Shown piece by piece: positions 21,545 to 31,613 of a stretch of DNA of 64,000 nucleotides (its first letter is position 1; every line of letters begins with the position of its first letter). The notes beneath the pieces are model-generated. The model was not told the DNA's origin and did no database searches. It worked only from the letters and a program-made list of their open reading frames with translations. The translations under genes were made by a program, and so were the position numbers. This DNA comes from Litsea cubeba (lineage: Eukaryota > Streptophyta > Magnoliopsida > Laurales > Lauraceae), in the NCBI GenBank assembly GCA_012931725.1, contig CM022948.1:13433399-13497398 (forward strand), given 5' to 3'.

Positions 21545-23540
21545 AAAGATTTACGGACTTCACGTAGAACTTATTTTCAAAATTTTATCATAACGATATC
21601 GTTACCATTATTTATAAATTCTTTGTCCATTTTTTGTATCCAATAGCCAAATGGCAATGACTTTATAATGTGATGCATAAACAATGAGAAAGTCCGACGG
21701 ATTTCACATAGAATTTTTTAGCCATAATTTTCTAATAACGATATCGTTACCATTATTTATAGGTTTCACGTCTATTTCTCGTCTCCAACAACCAAATGGA
21801 AATAACTTTATAATGAGGTGCATAAACAATGAGAAAGACTTACAGACTTCACGTAGAACTTATTTTCAAGATTTTATCATAACGATATTGTTACCATTAT
21901 TTATAGATTCTTTGTCCATTTTTTGTATCCAACAGCCAAATGGCAATGACTTTATAATGTGATGCATAAACAATGAGAAAGACCGACGGATTTCACCTAG
22001 AATTTTTTAGCCAAAATTTTCTGATAACGATATCTGATGTGCTCAAATTATTAACCGCAATCACACAACTATCTATTAAGTAGATAATGGCAAATACGGG
22101 TCGATCCACAGAGATTTGTAGAAACAAGATCCAAAAATCCTCGATCAGTTTTCACACTAGGGATTTAAAACCACAATTAATCAAGAAATTAATAACTAAA
22201 ATGATATCAAAGGAAATCTAAACACAAACTAATCAGAGAAAGAGAGATCAGGGTATTGGATTTCACCAAAATAGATTTCATCATTCCAAAATTACTTCAT
22301 AGTCTTTTCCCAATAAAACTCAATCCAATGTGCAAGCAACTGCCTTGGATCGGAAGATTTAGCTTTGAAAACTTTTTTTTCTTACAAATTAAATTCTCTA
22401 ATTAGTACCTAAGACTCCCTTCACTTCAATATGTTGAAACTCTAATTACTATTTATTAAGATCAAGCACAAACCATTAAATGAATTTAACCAAAACATGA
22501 TATGTCAAGATCAAGCATAAAAAGTAAAAGATATTTCAAATAATCTTTACAAAATCAGAAGTTTAATAACATTCATGAAGGAGAATCTATTAAATCACTA
22601 AGCATAATAAGGAAAAGACATAGAAGAATAATAAAGAACGATCTCACCGGTTTTGGTTTCCTCCTCCACCCTAATCCACGGATTAGCCAAGCATTATAGA
22701 ACAAATAATAATAAAGAAGCAAATCTCCATTATTGAAAGCCTTCAAAGTTATTTATTACACCACTCAATCTCCACCTTCACTTTCTAACAAAGATTATAG
22801 AAAAATTAAATTACTTCTGGAGCAAGAGAGAGCCTCCCCTTAAAAAGAAAAAAATACAAGAAGAAAAAGAAAGATAAATCTTTCAAATTCGTCATCCTCC
22901 ATATCCCTCCAATTGACAGCCTGTTTTGACCCCCAAAACATAAGAATTGGGAGATCCTCGTGAGACATGATATTCTTCTCCTTTGAGTCATCTTTCCAAC
23001 GCATCTAATCTTGCCTTAATCGGAGTCTTAAGTCACAAGTTATGATAAAAATAGTAAACCTTGCGCAGGATGGCTACAATTCCGAAAATCTTCTTTCCTC
23101 CATGATTTGATCACTTGCTAAAGAATAGCATTCTTATTGATGTCCATGAGATTCCTTCCCTTCTTTTAAAGTTGATTGCTAATTTTCAGCAACCATTAGC
23201 AAGCATTAGATATGGTGGGGGCCACCAAATTCGATCTCCAAAAATAAAAATAAATTGTGCCAAGTCTTGAACTCATGACCTCTAACTTGAAATTCAAGCT
23301 CTCCTCCAACAAGCCTATATACTCTTTGTGTATATCTTTTCTCAAATGGGACTTTAGCTTTAAACCTCTCCGAATTAAGCTCAAATATGCTCAGCGCCTT
23401 CTAATTCCTGCATAATAAGAAAAATGCTATAATTAGAACATTTAAGAAAAAATAAACAACTAGTAAATTCAAATAAAAGGGTAGTTATTAGTATTATGCC
23501 ATGCATATCAATATCGTTACCATTATGAGTTCTTAAAACT
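21545..23540. repeat. 144-bp tandem repeat with palindrome AACGATATCGTT, four copies, last one split
   Basis: The AACGATATC motif is at 21592, 21737, 21881 and 22026, a step of 144-145 bp. Copies 1 and 3 resemble each other (ACTTCACGTAGAACTTATTTTC), as do copies 2 and 4 (GATTTCAC then AGAATTTTTTAGCC), giving a dimeric unit of about 290 bp. The fourth copy is cut by an LTR-like insertion (22035-23510) and resumes at 23511. AACGATATCGTT is a perfect 12-bp palindrome in copies 1 and 2; copy 3 has one change. Confidence 0.88.
22035..23510. mobile_element. LTR-like insertion, 1.48 kb (solo LTR or non-autonomous LTR element)
   Basis: It starts TGATGTGC and ends GCATATCA, so it has TG...CA ends, and a 5-bp target duplication ATATC lies at 22030-22034 and 23511-23515. 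Removing it with one duplication rejoins the interrupted 144-bp repeat exactly at AACGATATC/GTTACC. It has no coding frame with known domains and no internal LTR pair. The left end, read on the minus strand, ends in TTGAGCACATCA, which I recall as common among plant LTR-type repeats (from memory). Confidence 0.75.
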
Positions 23541-24459
23541 CCATGAAACAACATGACTTCTTTATCATCTTTCCCTGATTATATTAACACTACTTGGAAT
23601 AAATGATTAGAGAAAATGGAAGGGAAAGACAAAATCAAGCTTGGGCATGAAGGCACGGTCCTATCATTTTAAGAATTTCTGCTTCATCAAAGCCTACACT
23701 TTTTTTTTAAGGTTGTTTCAGGTCTTCTGTAGACATAAATATATCATACATATTCTTTTATTTTCCTCTCTCACACAGATTTCCTTCTACATTCTTGTAC
23801 TTTATCAATTTTCTTGATGAATACCAAACCATCAGACTTGTAAATTAAAATCCAAATGCAAGTAAAAGAGATTAGAGAGCGACCTGAGAAGAGAAGAATA
23901 ATGTCGTTGGGAATAAGAGGGAAAGAAGAGGCAAGCTCTAATGATGTCGTTCAGAGAAGTAACCTCTAACAATGTCGTTCGGCGGAGAAGACGGCCCTGT
24001 CGTTCTTAGAAGAAGAGGGTTCCATCGTTTGGCGAAAGGGGGAAAAAGGAAGCAAGGGCAAAAAGTGGGGAGAAAATCAGAGGTATGAGGACAACGATGT
24101 AGTCTGGATACAACACAAGCTTTGGCAAAGGGCAAGAGTTAGGGTACAGAAATATATGACGATGACGATGTCGTCCTCATAAATGGAAATATGTATGATG
24201 ATTGACTGGCCATTAATTTTTTCACCTAACCAGACAGGAGGGGACTGGAAAATGTGGTTTATAAGTCAACCAGATTTCTCTTTTTGGAGTTGGGCACAAA
24301 AAAGTAAACATATACAATGTGAAGAAAACAAAGAACTGAGATTTTCCATATCAACATGATACAAAACTTGGGACATATTTCATTAATACACATAGAAAAT
24401 TGATCCTGCCCTCATTTTGGGAAGATGGAACATTATTTAGAAGCTCTTCGGTTTTTTTT
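23516..24459. other. Intergenic, with a minus-strand gene-start-like block
   Basis: Between the two clusters of the 144-bp repeat. At 24180-23940 the minus strand is pyrimidine-rich and has a short frame starting MEPSSSKNDRAVFSAERHC, with ACGATGTCGT motifs repeated around it. The same ATGACGATGTCGT text occurs at the 5' ends near 28125 and 29177. No complete gene is visible. Confidence 0.3.
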
Positions 24460-24850
24460 TTTTTTTCCAAACAACAAATGGCAATTCCTTTATATTGAGA
24501 AGTATAAGCAAGGAGAAAGGCTAACAAATTTTACCCAGAATGTTAATTCCAAGTTTCTGAGATAACGATATCGTTACCATTATTTATAGGTTATTGGTGC
24601 ATTTTTTCCACCAACTCCCAAATGACAATGACTTTATATTGAGATACATAAGCAACATTAAAGACTCACGGATTTTACCTGGGATTGTATTTTCAAAATC
24701 TTCTGATAACGATATCGTTATCATTATTTACACCTTCTTTGTCCCCCTCAGGTATCAAACAAGCAACTAGCAATGAATTTATATTAAGATACATAAATAC
24801 TGATGTAACAGCATATCAAACACTATTATGCAAGTATATGGCAATTACTT
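24460..24850. repeat. Second cluster of the 144-bp palindrome repeat
   Basis: The motif AACGATATCGTT is at 24564 and 24708, again 144 bp apart, with the same surrounding words (ACTTTATATTGAGATACATAA, GATTTTACC). These copies are more diverged from the 21.5-22.0-kb cluster than those are from one another. Confidence 0.8.
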
Positions 24851-26061
24851 CATCGGCTCTTTTGAGACTTTGACTTCAAACATTTATAAGCCAGAAGCTA
24901 TTTACCGATTGTAGAAATAATTTTTTAAAAAAAGGTTCTCTACATAAGAAAGCTACTCCTAAAGCCTATCCTACACTTACAAAGAGTTTCATTCCTAAAG
25001 ACACCCTTTTCAGTAATTATTATTCCTCAGGCTCATATAATGCCGCCTTCTTCCTAACAGTTAGAAATAAAACAAATGAGCAAAAGAGGGGAAACATAAT
25101 TATGGGATTAAAACCTTAAAAAAGGACTCCAAAAAAAAAAAAAAGATTGTGAAGAAATGTACCTTTGTGCATGTGTTTTGAGTTTTGTAACCTTCTCAAC
25201 TATATGAGACTCTGTTATTGAGACAGAACAAAGCAGTGAAAGGAGCAAAAACACTAAAAGTCATATAACACTAGCATTAAAGAAGTTATAAATGGAATAT
25301 AAGGAAAAGCTTGCAATACCAAAGTTCATCTTAATAAAGGAATTGAGACTGCAGTTGTGCATGTTGATGAGCCCCACAAGAACGTCCTTATTACAGGCTT
25401 CACTACTAAAGAGATGGAAAAAACTACTCTATTACCCCCAAAATCATAAGTTATCAAAGTCACTCCAAAAACACCAAAGAGTTTGATAAGGAAATTGTAG
25501 GTCTCCTATAATCACAATATATGTAATCAACTCCAAAAACCAGGTTACTTGACTAAGAACATATGGGACTTGCTTCATTTGTACCATAATGATTCATTGT
25601 AAATACAAATGAAATATGGTAAATTTCTATATAAATTTAAAACCAACGTTTTTCTCTACATAAAAAAAAAAATAAATAAAATAGTGGAGAAGCCATATCC
25701 AGCACAATGTAGTTGTGGTTTCTAATGCAGAACCAACACTCATTGGAGTTACACCCATTTCATAACATTTAATCGGCAATCGATAAAAGGGATGTATAAC
25801 CACAACCTATAACCAAATTCCAAATGTTAAAACACTATAAATAAATAAACAAAGAACTTTTCAAAAAAATATGAAGAATAGTTATGTTAATTCTGTTTCT
25901 CCATTCCAATCTACCGATTACCTTTAAAGAAATTCATATAAATAAAAAAAATCAATTCTCAATACAAAAACAAAGGATGACAAAGACCTAGAATATTTAC
26001 TTTTTATCAGATAATAATAGAAAATGAAATGAAATATTTAAAAAATAGTTAAACAAATTAC
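24851..26061. other. AT-rich DNA with one unexplained coding-like stretch
   Basis: On the plus strand, 25330-25450 reads KGIETAVVHVDEPHKNVLIT followed by GFTTKEMEKT, then a stop. The composition is protein-like, but I do not recognise it, and splice sites are unclear. The remainder is AT-rich with no structure found. Confidence 0.3.
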
Positions 26062-26346
26062 CTAGTAGGATCCCAAGATGGCCCGGGAAAGAATGGTAAT
26101 GTTCTCTTCACTCCTTTTAATGAACGTGTGATATGCTTGACACCTCTTATATCCAGACCTCAACATAGCTTGGTTGAATCTGTCGAACCAAGCTCGAGGA
26201 GATTGCTTAAGTCCATAAAGTGCCCTTTTGAATCTATACACATTATCTCCTCGACCCTGAGGCACAAAACCAGCAGGCAACTTTATGTAGACTTCTTCTT
26301 GCATATTACCATGCAAGAATGCATTTTGTACATCTAATTGATACAT
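26062..26346 (-). pseudogene. Copia reverse transcriptase remnant
   Basis: About 90 codons of Copia RT start at the LDVQNAFLHG motif and continue through EEVYIKLPAGF and ALYGLKQSPRAWFDRF. The text is then lost before the YVDD box. No LTR, integrase or RNase H is found nearby, so it is an isolated fragment. It is less decayed in sequence than the RT at 16 kb and belongs to a different lineage from it. Confidence 0.88.
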
Positions 26347-27276
26347 AGGCCACTGGAAGTTTTGAGAAAATAAAAAAGATTAAATCTTGGAAAACCTTCG
26401 TTATCTTACGAAACATTTATGTTTATCCTTTCCTTTTACATGTGGCTATTCCATTTTTTTCTTCAAGTAGTAGCCCTTAAGGAAAATCTCTGGTTTTGCT
26501 ACTTATTTACACACATGCTCATCATAAGCATAAATTGTGGTCAAACTTGTAGAGGAGAAGAAGGAGATGGAAAAAGGGAGAGGGAGGGATTGGTCATCTA
26601 TTTGTGAGGGGCGAAAAGTCGAAAGCTTGCATCCGGTTCTCCCTTTTTTTAAAGTGTTGTAGAGAAGAAGAGTCCATCTTCTTCATAATTCATAAGGTTG
26701 AAATAAATGTCCGCATCAACTCTCCTGAACTTGATTGTAGGCCCTAAAAGTCATAAATCTATGTTATCAAACTCTTATGAAAGTAGAATATGAATAGCAA
26801 TAACAATTAAAGTTGAATAGGCAAAACGACATAGTAGTGGAAGTGCACTTTGAAAAAAGAAAGACACAAAACTATGAGCATCAGGAAATAAAACAAATGT
26901 CAATCCCCTGCTCCTTGGCAATGAAAATTAATAAATAAATCAAATCACTCCAGCCAAATAAATTGTGGTAAAGTGTATACAAAGGTTGCAATTCTTAAAA
27001 ATGAACTCCATTTAACTTGATGAAACCCAGTCAAACAAGACTTAAAAGTCACGAAAGACTATGACTGGGATCAAGTATTTCCATCAGAATGCTTGAAATC
27101 ATAAATAACCCAGCTGTGAAAAATGTTATTGATAGCCTTTCCATGTATTTATTAAAGAAGGCATAATAATGGAAAATATAAACACTCAACTTGGAACTTT
27201 GGTATAGGTCTAGATATTAGCAAATTAGTATTTCTTATGCATATCAATTGTTATTGAGATAGAGCACAACAATTAC
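26347..27276. other. Intergenic or intronic AT-rich DNA
   Basis: Nothing identifiable. If the two exons at 27277-27899 belong to a larger minus-strand gene, this would be intron, but I found no further exon. Confidence 0.3.
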
Positions 27277-27899
27277 CTCCCTAGAGAGAATCGTTCTAAT
27301 TTCAAGCTTCAATCATGCATCATCAATCTCTGCAGCACGCTTCTTCTGGCAGGACATGTATAGACCCCTAAAAAAATATGTTTCTATTTGATTGACTGGC
27401 GTGAAAATAAATGGAATAAGAAATCAAATTTGTGATTTTGAAAGATAATCATTTCTCCACTAAAATTGAGGGTCTTGGTATCACCAGATCTTGAACTTAC
27501 CAGTAGAACTACCTCTCTAGGCACATAAACAACCCAATTTATCAGGTGCAACAAAGCCCTAATTAAAGCATCTTAGCACAAGGAAAGGGAAAAACACATA
27601 ATTACACCATAAATCCCCAATTCCGAATAGAAAAATCACTGATTAGAACCCATTTTAGAAAATCTTACAGGAAATATAAAGAACATGAAGAAATTTGACA
27701 AAAGAAGCAAAACAAGCCCTAGAAACCACGAAAGATGTTGCTGGACGATAGGAGAGAACATAACAATTAAAGAAGAAATAGAAGAGATCGATAAGGAGAG
27801 ATAATGGAAAGAGGATCATACCTCTATTTTGGGCGGGCCGAGAGGGAGAGCAAGAGGAATAGGTGAGGTTCTCATTTCGGTATGGGCAACTGTGTCCAT
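27277..27899 (-). pseudogene. Two-exon gene fragment with a nonsense codon, unrecognised
   Basis: Exon 1 (27899-27822, 26 codons) begins MDTVAHTEMRTSPIP and ends GPPKIE at a GAG/GTATGA donor. Exon 2 (27345-27277, 23 codons) follows CTGCCAG, reads KKRAAEIDDA, stop, LKLEIRTILSRE, and ends at GAG/GTAATT. Both junctions are phase 0. The stop TGA (27315-27313) sits where CGA would give Arg, so one C-to-T change explains it. A CT-rich leader lies upstream (28100-27900). I do not recognise the protein and find no later exons, so this is a pseudogene or a misread gene start. Confidence 0.4.
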
Positions 27900-28099
27900 C
27901 TTGGCCGGAGATTGTAGTGTTTCAGGTTCGTTTGGCTTTCAACAAGAGAGGGAGAGCAAGAGAAAGAGGAAGATGAGAAGCTCTCACTTTTCTATTTTAA
28001 GGCGGTGCATGAGAAGAAGATCGAAGAACCGAAGAAGAATCAAGACATTTGCTTTTGGAAGCAGGAAGATATATGAGGAGAAACTGCCATCTTTTTAGT

Positions 28100-28260
28100 C
28101 TGGGTTAGTTCCTATAAATGACGATGTCGTTCGCACAGATGTAAGGGTAAAATTATCCAAAATACTTGTACGAACCACAATTTGGATGTTTTTATGTCTT
28201 CATAAACAAGTCTGTCTAATTAATATTTAGGAACAATTATTTGATAAAAATCCCTATTTC
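28100..28260 (-). repeat. Duplicated 5'-flank segment, copy 1
   Basis: Sequence from GATGACGATGTCGTT to about 28255 (GGATGTTTTTATG, then TTTAGGAACAATTATTTG) matches 29175-29325 in the same orientation. Both copies sit immediately upstream of a minus-strand CT-rich leader, suggesting tandem copies of one promoter region. Confidence 0.65.
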
Positions 28261-28780
28261 TGATCTTTCCAAATTAGAATCTCCTAGTCGTCAACACGTA
28301 CCGCAACAAAGTTATTTAGACCTCTAATTTCTACCCTCAACTCATCCGCTCTAAATTGTAAATGGGACTGTAGAAAAAACTAAAATAGGCCCCAATTTGG
28401 TTTAAAATAGGCGAGCAAGAACAGTTCGTTTAGATTGTTGTAGAAGCTAACTTGCTGAATTTCTTTCTCATTTTTGCCTCCATCATTAGGCTACATGAGT
28501 TCATAAGTTGGTTAAAACCCTAATCATATCAGTCTTCATTAAACCATGAGAACCTCAACCTACATCTAAATTAGAATCAGATCCTCAATTAAATTGATCA
28601 ATGAAAACAGGGTTGTTATATTAAAAATTTATTAATAAACAAAAGGAGGATTAACAATGAAGATTGGAGTTTTAATTCCAGTAGAACAATAAAGACCAAA
28701 CTCCATCCTCTAACACAACAAGCACTCAGAAACTAATTCAAATTGCTTCATGGCCATGCATATTTCCCGTGCATTAATGA
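28261..28780. other. Intergenic DNA, nothing identified
   Basis: AT-rich with no open frame or repeat that I can support. Confidence 0.4.
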
Positions 28781-29325
28781 AAGCATCTTAGTTCAATAAA
28801 AAAATATAAAAATAGAATTTATCAATCAAAACCGTAGCATGCTTACAAACACTTGCAAATCTAACGCCATAAAATAGAAAGATAACGAGAAATGCTTCAG
28901 TGATTTTAAATCGAAGAAGAGAAACCACATCAGCACCAAAAACTTGCACCATCTTCATCTTCCTCCCAGCGACAGAGAGAGCAAAAAGGAGAAGGAGAAG
29001 ATATATGGCGAGAAGGAGGGAAAGAGAGAGCAGGGAGCAGGAGAGGGAGAAAGAGAAAAAAGGCGGGAGAGGAAGAAAGAGACAATGGGGAAGAATGAAG
29101 AAAAGGGCTTGGCGGAAATGGGGAAGGAAGACCGTAGATATGGGGAATTAGGAATAGAAAACGATTTGGGGGTGTAAAGATGACAATGTCATCCGCTCAA
29201 ATCAGTGGGTAAACTTGTCCAAAAAAATTTTATGAACACCGAAATGGATGTTTTTATGATTTGTAACTGATTTTGGCTAATTCAGATTTAGAAACATTTA
29301 TTTGGTAAAATTTCTATATATATAT
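28780..29325 (-). other. Minus-strand gene-start-like segment, inverted partner of 7030-7620
   Basis: On the minus strand a CT-rich leader (29150-28975) is followed by a short frame reading MKMVQVFGADVVSLLRFKIT at about 28957-28898. The segment down to about 28780 matches 7290-7620 inverted, and its upstream flank (29175-29325) duplicates 28100-28260. No following exons were recognised. It may be the start of a decayed paralogue. Confidence 0.35.
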
Positions 29326-29490
29326 ATATATTTATCATTAAAAAAATTATGTATCTCTCATGCTGAACAAATCAGAACATGAAAATGCCCACGCACAAGT
29401 CAAAAATTTTAAACTTGTAACCGCCTTGAATCTAAACACCCACACCCACACCCACATCCACACCCACACTCACACCCACACTCACACCCA
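29310..29490. repeat. Microsatellites: (TA)n at about 29314-29332 and (CACACC)n at about 29431-29490
   Basis: A short TA run is followed, 100 bp later, by about ten imperfect CACACC/CACCCA units. The latter is not the plant telomere repeat CCCTAAA. Confidence 0.85.
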
Positions 29491-29724
29491 AGCAGCCCCG
29501 CTCCTAATTAGAGTGGTCTGGTGCAGCTGACCCGTTGAACCGAACCGCTGTCAGCCCTAAATGACCAATCTCCATTATTGGATTAGATGTATACCCTTTT
29601 TCTTCAAATCATTGTCAGTCATCACCGTTCATATCTATCGATAATTTTCGATGCTTTGGGTCACCAATACCATCCCAAATGAATTATTGGTAGCATCTCA
29701 ACAGTGGGAGCATTTATTTTCCAA

Positions 29725-31025
29725 CATGCCTAGATTTATTATCAGACGAGCTTATAATTTAATGGATGGTCAATGAAATGGACAGTCCAGATAAAAATAA
29801 CCAATTAAGGGGCGTTCAAGTTGAATTCTAATGACCCACATATCTCCTCATATTATTTCTTCAAATTCGAAGTCCATCAATAAATGCTAGACACCAACAA
29901 ACCAGATTGGAAAGGAGCCACCATCACTCTTCCTCTAACTGGGGTGACTATGGGCCCGTTTGAGCTAATTCTCAAGCCCATATCGAGCCCAGCCTAAAAA
30001 TAGGCCTCACCCATCCCGTTCGCAAAGCTATGAGTCCATTTATTTACATACAGAAATTCAGCCAAGATTAAGGGCTTAAAATAACACTTATTTATATAAG
30101 AATTTAGCTCAAGATAAATCGGAATGAAGAAACAGAATTCGGGTAGCCAAGGTATTGATAATGATGATGATGCCCAGGTCGAGCTTATATTCAGCTATTG
30201 CACCACTAGATAGGCTAATCAGAAGTCTATGATGATAGAGAATGCTCTATGTAAATCTGGATATGTTATATGATGAATTCATGTTAGGGACTACATCTTG
30301 CCAAACTCACTATGCTGTTTAATTGATAATAATCGATGGCAATTTACTTAATAAAATAGAGTTAATTATGTTGGAAGTAGGTGGGCCTTCTAGATGGGTT
30401 TTTAAAATTTTTGACCCACTTAATGCGAGGATCAAATACCCATAGCCAGATGCTTGTGCTTGAGTTGCGGTACGCTCAATGGGGTATGATTCATTTTGCA
30501 TAGCTTACTCTCAGTCTTGCATGGCATTTGTGCTATAGTTTTTGTAGCAGACGAAAACTCAAATGTTATGATGAGAAAGAAGTATCATTTGATAAGAGCT
30601 CGTATAAAGATGAGCTAATCAGATTTATTATTAAATGAGCTAATCATTTATTGCATGATTAATAAAATGGACAGTCCAGATAAAAGTAACCAATTAAGGG
30701 GCGTTCAAGTTGGAGTCTAATATTTTACCAAAAAAAAAAAAAAGTTGGAGTCTAATGACCCACCATATCAAATTATCAACCCTTATTAATTATTTCTTCA
30801 AATTCAGAGTACGTACATCAACAGTTTCTTTCCTGTATATAGATTTTTTAAGAATAAATGCTAGACATCAGCACAACCCAAGTTGAAAACGAGACACCAT
30901 CCTTCTTCCTCTAAATAGGGTCGACTATGGGCCAATTCGATATCATCCTATTCTTAATATTCAAGCTCATATGGGGCCTAGCCTAAAAATAGGCCCGACC
31001 CTTCCCATTTGCAAAGCTATGGTTC
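29725..31025 (+). repeat. Diverged direct duplication of about 350 bp (29725-30035 and 30620-31025)
   Basis: Blocks shared in order include ATGGACAGTCCAGATAAAA, CCAATTAAGGGGCGTTCAAG, TTATTTCTTCAAATTC, AATAAATGCTAGACA, and AGCCTAAAAATAGGCC followed by GCAAAGCTATG. The second copy has an extra internal duplication of GTTGGAGTCTAAT around an A13 tract (about 30711-30753). The function is unknown; it is probably an old repeat family. Confidence 0.8.
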
Positions 31026-31613
31026 ACATGTTATTAGTTATTGCATGTTGCCAAATTCAATGTGGTGCATTTTTTAGGAGTGAGCTCCATCCGAGAGAGA
31101 GTATATGTTGCTTCTACTAGACCTCGAGGTTTTCGTAGGAATGAGAGCTAAATACAGTAATAAGGAATTAGATCCAACCGGTCGCGAGTTCAAATTCCAA
31201 GAATAATTATACTCAGCGCTTAAAAAAATGTGTGTCGCCAAAAGTGTGCCGACCAGTTCCACATGAGGGGAAGTATTGAGAAGTGAGATCCACCCGAATA
31301 GGAGTATTGAAAAGTATTTATGGTAATATGCATTAATTTATAATAGCCAATAGCTATTTGCCGAATAAAATAAAGATCATTAACCCAAACTAGAAAAGTT
31401 GATACATTATTACCTTAACCTAGTATAATATTCCTAACCACATCAGTAATTAAAAAAACCTACATAATAAATCTAAAATATTAATAATTGTAATTTGAGC
31501 CGAACTCATCATATAACGTATCCAACTTGAAATAGGAAGTTATTTTTCGCATGAGTCTGAAAAAGTACTTAAAATCCAGCTGAATATAGTCTGGGCCTCC
31601 GGTCCAAACACCC
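31026..31613. other. 3' flank of KCR copy A
   Basis: No gene. A stretch near 31170-31200 reads GGTCGCGAGTTCAAATTCC, like a Pol III B box, but no A box at the right distance is clear, so I do not call a SINE. Confidence 0.4.

Noticed and set aside
29431..29490. Telomere-like repeat
   Set aside because: The unit is CACACC/CACCCA, not CCCTAAA; it is an ordinary microsatellite.
31170..31200. B-box-like GGTCGCGAGTTCAAATTCC
   Set aside because: No matching A box upstream and no tRNA fold, so not called as a tRNA or SINE.
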